A DNA stretch of 35,279 nucleotides from Pirellulales bacterium (lineage in GTDB: Bacteria; Planctomycetota; Planctomycetia; Pirellulales; Thermoguttaceae), in NCBI GenBank assembly GCA_020846145.1, contig JADLEL010000211.1, forward strand, positions 1 to 35,279, written 5' to 3'. The position numbers and the translations under genes were made by a program. Each line of letters opens with the position of its first letter. Positions within the stretch are counted from its first letter, which is position 1. The notes under the pieces were generated by a model that saw only the letters and a list, made by a program, of their open reading frames with translations, was not told the origin of the DNA and ran no database searches. This document shows, one piece after another, positions 1 through 7,591 of this stretch.

Positions 1-384
1 AGGGCTACGTTCCCCAGGGCGCTGCCCTGGGCTGGGCGAACGGCTGGGCCTTCGGCCCGAATCGAGGAAATCCGTTCCAGGAGAATCATCGATCCGATCT
101 ATTCACATTAACGTGGAGCCTCGACTTTTCAGGTACGCTCTGTCCGGATGAGCCTTTTTTAGCAGAATCCATCAGAGGTACGCGACTCTAGGGATCGTTG
201 ATGACTGCTACCCTCTCATACCTGTCCGTGATTACAGGAAGTCATTGAATTGCAACACGATATTGACGGCGAGCGCGGGTGATGCCGGGGAGACAGTCCC
301 AATATAACGCCCGCCAACCTTGATTATGGCTATGCCCTTCCCAATTTCAAACCTATGCGATTAGTGCATGTCCGATGGATGGTT
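1..384. other. Non-coding, repeat-bearing left edge
   Basis: No convincing gene is visible. Positions 12-60 hold two short GC-rich palindromes (one built on CCCAGGGC/GCCCTGGG, the other on GGGCC-TTC-GGCCC), typical of dispersed REP-like sequence. The rest, to about 384, is lower in GC and has no long open frame. Positions 240-357 on the minus strand keep an open stretch of about 38 codons in the same frame as the minus ORF further right, which suggests gene decay (see the pseudogene entry). Confidence 0.4.
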
Positions 385-615
385 TCACCCCTTCGGTAGG
401 CCCCCAATCGTCTTATTAATTAGATCGACCTTGCCTCCGGTGAATTTTTGATATTCAAACTTTGCCTTTCTGGCCATTGGCTGCAAACCTCCATGGCCAA
501 TCGTCAAACCGACAAACTGCGCATTGGCCCTACCATTCCCCCTCATACTGGTGGCGTCTATTCTCTTGCAATTGTGATTTGGCATGTTATAATGGGTGTC
601 GTTCGCAGGAAGAGA
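240..615 (-). pseudogene. Possible decayed gene, unidentified
   Basis: On the minus strand an open frame runs from about 615 to a stop at 385-387 (a 66-codon ORF from the ATG at 585). The same frame, after a second stop at 361-363, continues open to about 240. The peptide after the stops includes GKGIAIIKVGGRYIGTV, which reads like real protein, so this may be one gene broken by two in-frame stops. I do not recognise the family. The strong promoter at 566-593 points the other way. It could equally be chance open frame in non-coding DNA. Confidence 0.2.
566..593 (+). promoter_or_regulatory. Sigma70-type promoter for the PEP-CTERM gene
   Basis: TTGCAA at 566-571 is followed after 16 bases by a perfect TATAAT at 588-593. 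Transcription would start near 600, giving a 5' leader of about 110 bases before the ATG at 711. The leader carries a 12-codon ORF with its own ribosome binding site. Confidence 0.6.
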
Positions 616-617
616 TT

Positions 618-656
618 ATGGCCGTAAAAAACTCTGTAATCCAACAATGCGGATAA
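618..656 (+). CDS. Possible 12-residue leader peptide
   Basis: An ATG at 618 follows AGGAAGAG with a three-base spacer and opens a 12-codon frame (MAVKNSVIQQCG) ending in TAA at 654-656. It lies in the leader between the promoter at 566-593 and the start at 711. Position and ribosome binding site suggest it could be translated. The peptide shows no run of one amino acid that would indicate attenuation. It may be chance. Confidence 0.25.
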   Translation: MAVKNSVIQQCG

Positions 657-710
657 GTCTGCGTACTCTTCAATTCGTTTCATCATTCTTTCTTGCAACG
701 GAGCGAAACA

Positions 711-2210
711 ATGAAGACCAAAGGTCTGATTCGGTTTTTCTTGGCAGTGATGGTCTTGGTGTCCGGGGTGGCGTCGGCAGATGTATTCAATATGCCAAGC
801 GGACTAAAGAGCCTTGAGTTCGTCACCGTAGGCGATCCGGGTAACGTGGCCGATACCTCCAGCGGATACAGTTACGGTGCGGTGGACTATATTTATCAGA
901 TGGGCAAGTACGATGTAACATCCGCTCAGTACACCGTTTTTCTCAACTCCGTAGCAAAGTCGGACCCGTATGGACTGTATAGCCTTGGCATGGGAGCCAA
1001 TAGTTCCGGCAATCTCCGTTGTGGTATTATCCAAAACGGCAGTTCGGGCAATTACACTTATGAAGTGATTTCTGGCTACGAAAACTTTCCGGTGAACAAC
1101 ATAACTTGGGGCGACGCCGCGAGATTTTGTAATTGGCTTCAAACGGGCGCGACAGAGACTGGAGCTTATACGCTCAATGGCGACACTACCGTCTTAATGG
1201 AAACCCGCAATGCAGGAGCCACTTTCGTTCTACCAACGGAAAATGAGTGGTACAAGGCGGCGTATTATAAGGGGGGAGGAACTAATGCCGGCTACTGGCT
1301 ATATCCCACGCGCAGTGATAGCGTACCGAGCAACATTTTGTCTTCGACTGGTACTAACAACGCAAACTTTTGTACCGGAACCTTTCCTGCAGGTGCCACC
1401 GATCCAACGTATGGTCTCACTGCCGTGGGTGCATTCGAAGCATCTCCTGGCCCTTACGGAACATACGATATGGGTGGAAATGTATATCAGTGGAACGAAG
1501 CAAGCTATCCTACTAGTCAGTGGCGTGGTTTGCGAGGTGGGGCATTTGGTTATCCTGCAAATCCCATGTCTTCGGCTAACCTTAACACCGCCTTCTATCC
1601 GTGGTACGAGACCCAGCTTTACGGATTTCGTGTCGCAAGTCTTTTTCCTTCAAATTACTGGAAAGGTCCCGGAGGCGGAAGTTTTCACCTCGCCGCGAAT
1701 TGGTCGGAAGGGATCGTTCCCAACGGCGTGGATGCAACCGCGAATTTTTTGGGAAATATCACGGCGCTCAGTCAAATAACGCTGGATTCCAACGCGACGC
1801 TGGGGACCATCAATTTCAACTCCGCCAATCGCTATATCCTCAGAGGAACGTCGAGTCTGATACTCCAAACCAATAGCGGCCAAGCGAACATCAACGCGCA
1901 GTCTGGATTTCATAATATAAACGTCCCCGTGGTCCTCAACAGCGACACGCTCATTAGCGGAGCGGGAACCCTCATCTTGAATGGCGGCGTCAGCGGCGGG
2001 CATACGCTTACTCTCCAAAGCCACGTAACCACATCAAGTATCCGAGTGAACAAACTAAATGCCCAAGCCTTTCTCACCGCAACAAGCATTCAGGTGGATT
2101 CACTCAACATCGGGAATGTCGGAGCATCGCAAGCCGTTCCCGAACCTTCCATCCTCGCCATGCTGCTTTCCCTCGCCGTGGGCGGATTGCTCTGGTGGAA
2201 ACGCCGGTAG
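711..2210 (+). CDS. Secreted SUMF1-fold protein with PEP-CTERM anchor
   Basis: 499 residues from the ATG at 711, chosen because GGAG lies 8 bases upstream; an earlier TTG (693) would precede the signal peptide. Residues 1-24 form a signal peptide ending VASA-D. Residues 35-320 are a formylglycine-generating-enzyme/SUMF1 fold: motifs FPVNNITWGDAARFCNWLQ, LPTENEWYKAAYY, YDMGGNVYQWNE and a final YGFRVAS. The copper-binding and catalytic cysteines of true FGE are absent (AFGYPANP where FGE has Cys), so it is probably not an oxidase but uses the fold for binding. Residues 325-470 are Asn/Ser-rich beta-strand sequence like autotransporter-type repeats (WKGPGGGSFHLAANWSEG). The C-terminus VPEPS, a hydrophobic segment and WWKRR form a PEP-CTERM sorting signal. 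Inference: an exported surface protein processed by an exosortase, possibly linked to exopolysaccharide. Confidence 0.85.
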   Translation: MKTKGLIRFFLAVMVLVSGVASADVFNMPSGLKSLEFVTVGDPGNVADTSSGYSYGAVDYIYQMGKYDVTSAQYTVFLNSVAKSDPYGLYSLGMGANSSGNLRCGIIQNGSSGNYTYEVISGYENFPVNNITWGDAARFCNWLQTGATETGAYTLNGDTTVLMETRNAGATFVLPTENEWYKAAYYKGGGTNAGYWLYPTRSDSVPSNILSSTGTNNANFCTGTFPAGATDPTYGLTAVGAFEASPGPYGTYDMGGNVYQWNEASYPTSQWRGLRGGAFGYPANPMSSANLNTAFYPWYETQLYGFRVASLFPSNYWKGPGGGSFHLAANWSEGIVPNGVDATANFLGNITALSQITLDSNATLGTINFNSANRYILRGTSSLILQTNSGQANINAQSGFHNINVPVVLNSDTLISGAGTLILNGGVSGGHTLTLQSHVTTSSIRVNKLNAQAFLTATSIQVDSLNIGNVGASQAVPEPSILAMLLSLAVGGLLWWKRR

Positions 2211-2232
2211 GCTTCGTGATTCGATTCGAATG

Positions 2233-2261
2233 CCCGCGTCGAATCCGGCGCGGGTTTTTTT
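2233..2261 (+). terminator. Rho-independent terminator of the PEP-CTERM gene
   Basis: CCCGCGTC (2233-2240) pairs with GGCGCGGG (2247-2254) across a six-base loop and is followed by seven T residues (2255-2261). It lies 23 bases after the stop codon. Confidence 0.8.
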
Positions 2262-2492
2262 GCGCAATTGCCGTGCGACAATAGACGGCGAGGGCATCCG
2301 GCGACACGGCTTCGCCCCTCCGGGGCAGCTAAAATGCAGCGCCTTAAACAAAACTCAGGTTATGAGGGATATCGAGCGAATTGCTCACTCTACCCGGGTA
2401 TTTATGCTCTATACACCCCCTATTCGGACCCCCTGCCCACTTTCACCCTCGATCTCTACAATAAACTCCTAATTTGAATTCATGTATCCATG

Positions 2493-2654
2493 TAGCGGAA
2501 TGAAGTCAGTGTAAGGGGAGGGAAAAGAGGGAAAATGGGAAAAGTGAAATAGTTTTTTTGACTAAATAAGGCAAGAAACAAGCCGAAAACCATTTTCCAT
2601 TTTTCCTCTTTCCCCTTTTCCCACATTACACAAATAGGTTACTCCATTCGGCTA
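2493..2654. repeat. MITE-like element, copy 1
   Basis: A 162-base unit. Its ends TAGCGGAATGAAGT and ACTCCATTCGGCTA are imperfect inverted repeats. Inside, a purine-rich arm (GGGAAAAGAGGGAAAATGGG) is matched by a pyrimidine arm (CCATTTTTCCTCTTTCCCC), so the whole can fold as one long hairpin. It has no coding capacity. The second copy begins 186 bases later. Confidence 0.75.
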
Positions 2655-2678
2655 AAATGATACAAATTCGTATCTATT

Positions 2679-2840
2679 TAGCGGAATGAAGTAAGTGTAA
2701 GGGGGAGGGAAAAGAGGGAAAATGGAAAAAGGGGAAAAAAGTTTTTTACTAAATAAGGTAAGAAACAAGCTGAAAACAATTTCCCATTTTTCCTCTTTCC
2801 CCTTTTCCCTCATTACACAATAGGTTACTCCATTCGGCTA
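2679..2840. repeat. MITE-like element, copy 2
   Basis: Second copy of the 162-base unit at 2493-2654, in the same orientation with scattered substitutions. Both copies are followed by AAAATGATACA and flanked by similar AAATTC-containing sequence, so the pair looks like a tandem duplication including flank rather than two independent insertions. It ends 64 bases before the tyrA start and may include or displace that promoter. Confidence 0.75.
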
Positions 2841-2904
2841 AAATGATACACAAATTCATTTTATCCGAGTCTTGGATACTCAAATTCGCAGGGATGAATT
2901 GCCG

Positions 2905-3750
2905 ATGAAACCGCTAAAAACCGTGGCGATCGTGGGCGTGGGACTGATTGGAGGGTCGATCGGGCTGGCGCTGCGCGAGCGGAAATTGGCGGAAAGAGTG
3001 ATTGGAATTGGGCGGCGGCAGGAATCGCTGCGGATCGCGCGCCGGGTGGGGGCGGTTACGAATACCACCGTCGATCTCGACAAAGGCGTGGCCGAGGCCG
3101 AGCTGGTCGTCGTCTGCACGCCCGTCGGCCGGATTGTCGAGGACGTGCGGAAGGCCGCCGAGCATTGTCCCGAGGGGATCCTCATCACCGACGCGGGCAG
3201 CACCAAGCAGGACCTCGTCGTCGCGCTCGACGGCGACCTGCCCCGCGGTTGCCGTTTTTTGGGCAGCCACCCGCTGGCCGGCAGCGAAAAGACCGGCCCC
3301 GCCTTCGCCGCGGCCGATCTGTTCGAAGGCCGCGTGGCGATCCTCACGCCCACCAAAAACACCCGGGCCGAAGATTTCGATTTCCTCGAACAGTTCTGGC
3401 AAGCGCTCGGCTCGGTGGTCGTGCAGATGACGCCCGAAGAACACGACAAAGCCCTGGCCGTCACCAGCCACCTGCCGCACGTCGCCGCCGCCGCGTTGGC
3501 CGGACTGATCCCGGAGAAATTTTTCCGCTTGGTCGGTTCGGGCATGTTGGATACGACCCGCATCGCCGCGGGCGATCCCGAACTCTGGCTGCAAATCTTC
3601 ATCCACAACCGCGAAAACGTGCTCTCCGCGCTCGAACAATACGGATCGAGGCTCTCGGCTCTCCACGCCGCGCTCCGCGACGGCGACGCCGAAGAAATCC
3701 TCAAAATCCTCACCCTGGCCAAAAAGAACCGCGATGCTCTGGGAAGTTGA
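2905..3750 (+). CDS. tyrA: Prephenate (or arogenate) dehydrogenase
   Basis: 281 residues from the ATG at 2905; an upstream TTG (2872) in the same frame would add 11 residues ahead of the Rossmann fold. The enzyme oxidatively decarboxylates prephenate towards tyrosine in the cytoplasm. The N-terminus [19 protein letters not shown] is the NAD(P)-binding GxGxxG motif. [12 protein letters not shown] and [13 protein letters not shown] are family signatures around the substrate site, and the length fits a stand-alone TyrA with no chorismate mutase or ACT domain. Its last codons (D-A-L-G-S-stop) contain in another frame the ATG-CTC-TGG of the original purL start, a 17-base overlap implying translational coupling. 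That overlap is duplicated downstream (see 3724-3886). Confidence 0.92.
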   Translation: MKPLKTVAIVGVGLIGGSIGLALRERKLAERVIGIGRRQESLRIARRVGAVTNTTVDLDKGVAEAELVVVCTPVGRIVEDVRKAAEHCPEGILITDAGSTKQDLVVALDGDLPRGCRFLGSHPLAGSEKTGPAFAAADLFEGRVAILTPTKNTRAEDFDFLEQFWQALGSVVVQMTPEEHDKALAVTSHLPHVAAAALAGLIPEKFFRLVGSGMLDTTRIAAGDPELWLQIFIHNRENVLSALEQYGSRLSALHAALRDGDAEEILKILTLAKKNRDALGS

Positions 3751-3886
3751 CATCCACTGGGCCGAAAAAGGGGACGCAGCTCTTTTTCGTACTCGTTCTT
3801 GCCGGCGAATCCAACCTGACCAAAAAAGAGCTGCGTCCCCTTTTTCTTACAAGAAGAACCGCGATGCTCTGGGAAGTTGACATCCA
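3724..3886. repeat. Hairpin insertion flanked by duplicated tyrA/purL junction
   Basis: A 33-base direct repeat (3724-3756 and 3854-3886, 130 bases apart) contains the end of tyrA and the start of purL. Between the copies lie perfect 23-base inverted arms, 3765-3787 and 3823-3845, starting AAAAAGGGGACGCAGCTC and separated by 35 bases. Such GGGGAC-type palindromes resemble repeats mobilised by REP-associated tyrosine transposases (inference). The flanking duplication may have arisen during insertion. A few substitutions separate the two copies (for example AAA versus AAG for the same Lys), so the event is not recent. Confidence 0.85.
3734..3880 (+). CDS. 48-codon relay ORF at the former purL start
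   Basis: The first copy of the purL start (ATG at 3734) still overlaps the tyrA end by 17 bases. Reading from it gives MLWEVDIH, then 31 residues coded by the hairpin insert, then a second copy of the TyrA tail (KKNRDALGS) and a TGA at 3878-3880. That stop overlaps the working purL ATG (3864) by the same 17 bases. Ribosomes ending tyrA could therefore reinitiate here and again at purL. Whether a peptide accumulates is unknown; it is probably a by-product of the duplication. Confidence 0.4.
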   Translation: MLWEVDIHWAEKGDAALFRTRSCRRIQPDQKRAASPFSYKKNRDALGS

Positions 3887-6800
3887 TCCGGCCGCCGGCC
3901 AGCCCGATCTTACCGCCCGACAAGTCGAAACCGCCGCCGCCGAACTTGGCATCGCCGCGAATCTGCAAGTCCATTCCGCCCGCGGATTTCTCATTCAAGG
4001 CGATCTCGACGAGAAACAAATCGCCCGGCTTGCCGCCGAACTGCTAGCCGACGTAGTCGTCGAGCGAACCGTCGTCGCCCTCGTCGGCGATAATGTTCTC
4101 CTTGCACCGCTCTCCCCCTCGCTCCCCGTTGGGTCGCGGCTAAACGAGTCGGGGTCGCGGCTAAAGGATGCGATTCTTCCGCCTTCCGCCTTCCCCCTTC
4201 CCCCTTCTTCCGTCATCCACGTACTGCCCAAGCCCGGCGTGATGGACCCCGTGGCCGCCAGCACGCAAGCGGCCATCGCTGATTTCGGCATGAAGGCCGA
4301 CGCCGTCCGCACGCTGAAAAAATACTGGATCGCCGGCCTGCCCGAAGAAAGCTTCCCGCTGCTCTGCTCGAAACTACTGGCTAACGACGCCATCGAGCAA
4401 GCCGTCATCGGCCCGTTGCCATTCAGCCGTTTGGAAGTCGGCTCGCCGTACCAATTCAAGCTCGTAACCGTGCCGATCCGTGCGATGGGCGACGAGGAGT
4501 TGAAAGCGTTGAGCCTGGGAGGCCAGCTTTATCTCTCGCCGGTCGAGATGCGGACCATCCGCGACTACTTCCAAACACTCGACCGCGATCCGACCGACGT
4601 CGAACTCGAAACCATCGCCCAAACCTGGAGCGAGCATTGCAGTCACAAAACCCTCGCCGGGCGGATTCGCTATGTGGACGAAAATGGCGAGCGACGATTT
4701 CAAAACATGCTCAAGGAGACCATTTTCGCCGCCACGCAAACGATCCGCAAACGATTGCGAGAGCAATCATCCGGTGTTTCTGCTCTCCACGCTCCACTCT
4801 CCACTCTCCACTCTCCACCTTCTACTCTCCCCTCTCCCCTCTCCCCTCTCCCCTCTCCCGATGCCGACTGGTGCGTCAGCGTTTTCGCCGACAACGCCGG
4901 CGTGATTCGCTTCGACGACGAGCACAACGTGGTGTTCAAGGTCGAAACCCACAACCATCCGTCCGCTCTCGAGCCTTATGGGGGCGCGAACACCGGCATC
5001 GGCGGCGTAATCCGCGACCCGATGGGCACCGGCATGGGCGCGAAACCCATCTGCAATACCGATGTCTTCTGCTTCGCTCCGCCCGACACGCCCGCCGATT
5101 CGCTCCCGCCCGGGGTGCTGCACCCCCGCCGCGTGATGAAGGGCGTGGTGGCCGGCGTGCGCGACTATGGCAACCGGATGGGCATCCCCACCGTCAACGG
5201 CGCGATCTACTTCGACCCGCGCTACCTCGGCAATCCGCTGGTCTATTGCGGCAACGTGGGGCTTATTCCCCGCGATAAATCCTTCAAGCACCAGCAGCCC
5301 GGCGATTTCATCGTCGCCGTGGGCGGGCGGACCGGCCGCGACGGCATCCACGGCGCGACTTTCTCCTCCGCCGAACTGCACAGCGAGAGCGACAGCGTCT
5401 CCGGCGGCGCGGTGCAGATCGGCAACGCCATCACCGAGAAAATGGTGCTCGACGTGCTGCTGGTCGCCCGCGACCGCGAATTGTACAACGCCGTAACCGA
5501 CTGCGGGGCGGGCGGATTCTCGTCCGCCGTCGGCGAGATGGGCGAAAAAATCGGCGCGGAAGTCTGGCTCGACCGCATCCCGCTGAAATACGAAGGACTC
5601 TCCTACACCGAAATGTGGATTTCCGAAGCCCAGGAACGGATGGTCTTCTCCGTCTCGCCCGCGCAGTGGCCGGAGTTGGAAAAACTCTGCTCCTCCGAAG
5701 GCGTCGAGGCCACGGTCATCGGCCGGTTCAAGCCGACCGGTCGGCTGGTGCTCAAATATCACGAAAACATCGTCGCCGACCTCGCCATGCAATTTCTCCA
5801 CGACGGCCGCCCCCCCGTCATCCGCGACGCCATCTACACTCCCCCCGTCCCCCGCCCCCTAGGAAAAGGGTTAGGGGCTAGAGATCAGGGGCTAGGGACC
5901 GAAATAATCTCATTGGGTGGCACTGCTGGCTCGTCCAGCAGTGCTCCTGATGCAGCGAATAGCTCTGCCAACACTGCTGGACAAGCCAGCAGTGCCACCC
6001 AGACGTTTTCTCTCCCCTCTCCCCTCTCCCCTCTCCCCTCTCTTAAAAAAATCCTTTCCTCGTTGAACGTTTGCAGCAAGGAATGGATCATCCGCCAATA
6101 CGATCATGAAGTGCAAGCCGGCAGCGTCATCAAACCGCTGGTGGGCGTGGCGAACGACGGCCCGAGCGATGCCGCCGTGGTCCGCCCGGTGCTTTCGAGC
6201 CGCCGCGGGCTGGTCATTTCCTGCGGCATGAACCCGCGCTACGGCGATTTCGACACCTACTGGATGGCCGCCGGCGCGATCGACGAAGCGATCCGCAACG
6301 CCGTGGCGGTCGGGGCCGATCCGCGGCGACTGGCTATTTTGGACAACTTCTGCTGGGGCAACACCGACCGCCCGGAAACGCTCGGCTCGCTGGTCCGTGC
6401 CGCGTTGGCCTGCCACGACATGGCCATCGCCCTGGGCACGCCGTTCATCAGCGGCAAAGACAGCCTCAACAACGAATTCCGTTCCAGCGGCAACGAGCCG
6501 ATCTCCATCCCGCCGTCGCTCCTCATCAGCGCCCTCGGCCAAGTCGAAGATGTCGGCCGCTGCGTATCCATGGACCTGAAGCGTCCGGGCAACCTGATTT
6601 ACCTCGTCGGCCTCACGAAGAACGAACTCGGCGGTTCGCATTATGCCCTGGTCGAAAACCTCGAAGGCGGCGAAGTTCCCAAAGTCGATTGCGACCTCGC
6701 CCGCCGCACGTTTCTCGCCCTCCACGAAGCCATCGGCGCCGGCACGGTCCGTTCCTGCCACGACCTCAGCGAAGGCGGCCTCGCCGCCTCAATCGCCGAA

Positions 6801-7187
6801 ATGTCCTTCGCCGGCGGATACGGCGCGAAAATCGACCTCTCAAAAGTTCCCCACGATTTCTCCCCTCTCCCGACCAACCTTCGGTCGGTGCCCGGAGAGG
6901 GATCGGGGGTGAGGACCGAATTGGATGCCACCGCTGTCAAGTCCAGCAGTGCGTTAGAAGGTCCGATTGATATAATTCTCCTCTTCAGCGAATCCAACAC
7001 CCGCTTCCTCTGCGAAGTTCCTCCCGAAAACGCCCCCGCCTTCGAATCCGCCCTCCAAGAAATTCCCCACGCGCGAATCGGCGAAGTAACCGCTGATGCC
7101 AACTTAGAAATCTTCTCCGATACGGTTTCAATTCGAGAAGACCTGGCCACTTTGAAAGAAGCCTGGCAAAAGCCGCTTCGCTGGTGA
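3864..7187 (+). CDS. purL: Phosphoribosylformylglycinamidine synthase, PurS-PurL fusion
   Basis: 1107 residues from the ATG at 3864. It makes formylglycinamidine ribotide in purine synthesis, using ATP and ammonia supplied by a separate PurQ, since no glutaminase domain is present and no purQ is in the window. Residues 1-80 and about 115-205 ([19 protein letters not shown]) are PurS-like halves. The PurL signatures follow: [40 protein letters not shown], and in the second half [15 protein letters not shown]. Four in-frame low-complexity or palindromic inserts interrupt it at about residues 85-114, 308-332, 660-727 and 999-1030; they match dispersed repeats, not the family. The open frame extends upstream of 3864, but sequence before that ATG is tyrA in another frame and the hairpin insert. 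Probably co-transcribed with tyrA. Confidence 0.93.
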   Translation: MLWEVDIHPAAGQPDLTARQVETAAAELGIAANLQVHSARGFLIQGDLDEKQIARLAAELLADVVVERTVVALVGDNVLLAPLSPSLPVGSRLNESGSRLKDAILPPSAFPLPPSSVIHVLPKPGVMDPVAASTQAAIADFGMKADAVRTLKKYWIAGLPEESFPLLCSKLLANDAIEQAVIGPLPFSRLEVGSPYQFKLVTVPIRAMGDEELKALSLGGQLYLSPVEMRTIRDYFQTLDRDPTDVELETIAQTWSEHCSHKTLAGRIRYVDENGERRFQNMLKETIFAATQTIRKRLREQSSGVSALHAPLSTLHSPPSTLPSPLSPLPSPDADWCVSVFADNAGVIRFDDEHNVVFKVETHNHPSALEPYGGANTGIGGVIRDPMGTGMGAKPICNTDVFCFAPPDTPADSLPPGVLHPRRVMKGVVAGVRDYGNRMGIPTVNGAIYFDPRYLGNPLVYCGNVGLIPRDKSFKHQQPGDFIVAVGGRTGRDGIHGATFSSAELHSESDSVSGGAVQIGNAITEKMVLDVLLVARDRELYNAVTDCGAGGFSSAVGEMGEKIGAEVWLDRIPLKYEGLSYTEMWISEAQERMVFSVSPAQWPELEKLCSSEGVEATVIGRFKPTGRLVLKYHENIVADLAMQFLHDGRPPVIRDAIYTPPVPRPLGKGLGARDQGLGTEIISLGGTAGSSSSAPDAANSSANTAGQASSATQTFSLPSPLSPLPSLKKILSSLNVCSKEWIIRQYDHEVQAGSVIKPLVGVANDGPSDAAVVRPVLSSRRGLVISCGMNPRYGDFDTYWMAAGAIDEAIRNAVAVGADPRRLAILDNFCWGNTDRPETLGSLVRAALACHDMAIALGTPFISGKDSLNNEFRSSGNEPISIPPSLLISALGQVEDVGRCVSMDLKRPGNLIYLVGLTKNELGGSHYALVENLEGGEVPKVDCDLARRTFLALHEAIGAGTVRSCHDLSEGGLAASIAEMSFAGGYGAKIDLSKVPHDFSPLPTNLRSVPGEGSGVRTELDATAVKSSSALEGPIDIILLFSESNTRFLCEVPPENAPAFESALQEIPHARIGEVTADANLEIFSDTVSIREDLATLKEAWQKPLRW
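4131..4206. repeat. In-frame repeat insert 1 in purL
   Basis: GGGTCGCGGCTAAA occurs twice (4131-4144 and 4153-4166), followed by a pyrimidine-rich CCGCCTT/CCCCCTT run. It encodes about 30 residues rich in Ser, Leu and Pro between the two PurS-like halves. No PurL motif lies in it, so it looks like inserted repeat DNA tolerated in a loop. Confidence 0.6.
4783..4859. repeat. Heptanucleotide array in frame in purL
   Basis: About eleven degenerate seven-base units, first CTCTCCA and then CTCTCCC. Because seven is not a multiple of three, the array is read in all three frames and gives a Ser/Pro/Leu/His peptide repeating every seven residues (STLHSP, SPLPSP). It interrupts PurL just before [14 protein letters not shown], ahead of the ETHNHPS motif. 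Confidence 0.75.
5915..6044. repeat. Long inverted repeat plus heptamer array in purL
   Basis: GGGTGGCACTGCTGGCTCGT starts a 29-base arm (5915-5943) that pairs with 5972-6000 at 28 of 29 positions. It is followed by a CTCTCCC heptamer array (6009-6044). Upstream, from about 5844, a GGGGCTAG-type repeat extends the foreign segment. Together they code a Ser/Ala/Gly/Pro-rich linker of about 65 residues between the two halves of PurL. Confidence 0.75.
6862..6950. repeat. In-frame palindromic insert 4 in purL
   Basis: A CCCTCTCCCGACC...GGTCGGTGCCCGGAGAGGG palindrome followed by GATCGGGGGTGAGG, then a partial copy of the GCCACCGCTG...CCAGCAGTG repeat seen at 5915-6000. It codes about 30 residues near residue 1000. 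The CCCTCTCCC...GGGGGTGAGG pattern recurs inside cusA at 33566-33600. Confidence 0.65.
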
Positions 7188-7591
7188 GCGGATTGGTGGG
7201 ATTCGTCCAGCGGAGTCCCCTCTTCTTCTATTTTGAAAAAATCGTAACCGTTCACGGGGGACCGTGAACGGTTACGATGTTTTATTGGGCAAGTTGTCTG
7301 CAATGTTCATAGACTCGCCCACCCCCGCTATTGTATAATTTTATTGATACACCCAACGTATCATAAAAACATATCAAATTAGAACGCTAATAATTACCAA
7401 CAAGAAATTATTCGTAAGTCTTTATGAATAAAAGAGTCATCGAAAAATGACATCCCCATTTTGGCGGTAATCTGATGCGTTTTTGCTTTTAACGTAAAGC
7501 CTTATGTAGTAAAAGGATGCAACAATATCTTTCCTATCTTGTCTTCACGATGAAGAAAGGGTATGGCCCGAGAAAAGCGTAAGGATGGTGA
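7188..7591. other. Intergenic region after purL
   Basis: About 400 bases, lower in GC than the genes on either side. It holds the perfect hairpin at 7241-7278 and then AT-rich sequence with TATAATTTTATTGATAC near 7333. No ORF with a credible start is present. The AT-rich stretch may hold the promoter of the hydrolase at 7592, but no clear pair of boxes can be assigned. Confidence 0.4.
7241..7278. repeat. Perfect 17-bp hairpin, solo terminal repeat
   Basis: ATCGTAACCGTTCACGG (7241-7257) pairs perfectly with 7262-7278 across a four-base loop. The sequence is the same as the outer end (CGTAACCGTTCAC) of the 205-base composite elements at 15060, 19661 and 21514, so it looks like a minimal or collapsed member of that family. 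At 54 bases after the purL stop it could also serve as a transcription terminator, though only a short T-rich tract (GTTTT) follows. Confidence 0.75.

Noticed and set aside
711-2210. True formylglycine-generating enzyme
   Set aside because: The fold is present but the catalytic cysteines are not, and the protein ends in a PEP-CTERM signal, so an enzymatic call is not supported.
2493-2840. CRISPR array
   Set aside because: Only two long units with internal pairing; no short repeat-spacer pattern and no cas genes. No other location in the window shows one.
3165-3863. Upstream extension of the purL frame
   Set aside because: The frame is open from 3165, but this part is tyrA read in another frame plus the hairpin insert and is Arg/Pro-rich. 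The ATG at 3864 begins the PurS-like domain and keeps the 17-base overlap with the tyrA tail.
2880-4019. 379-codon minus frame across tyrA and the purL start
   Set aside because: Antisense to two recognised enzymes; it crosses the hairpin insert and has Ser/Arg-rich shadow composition.
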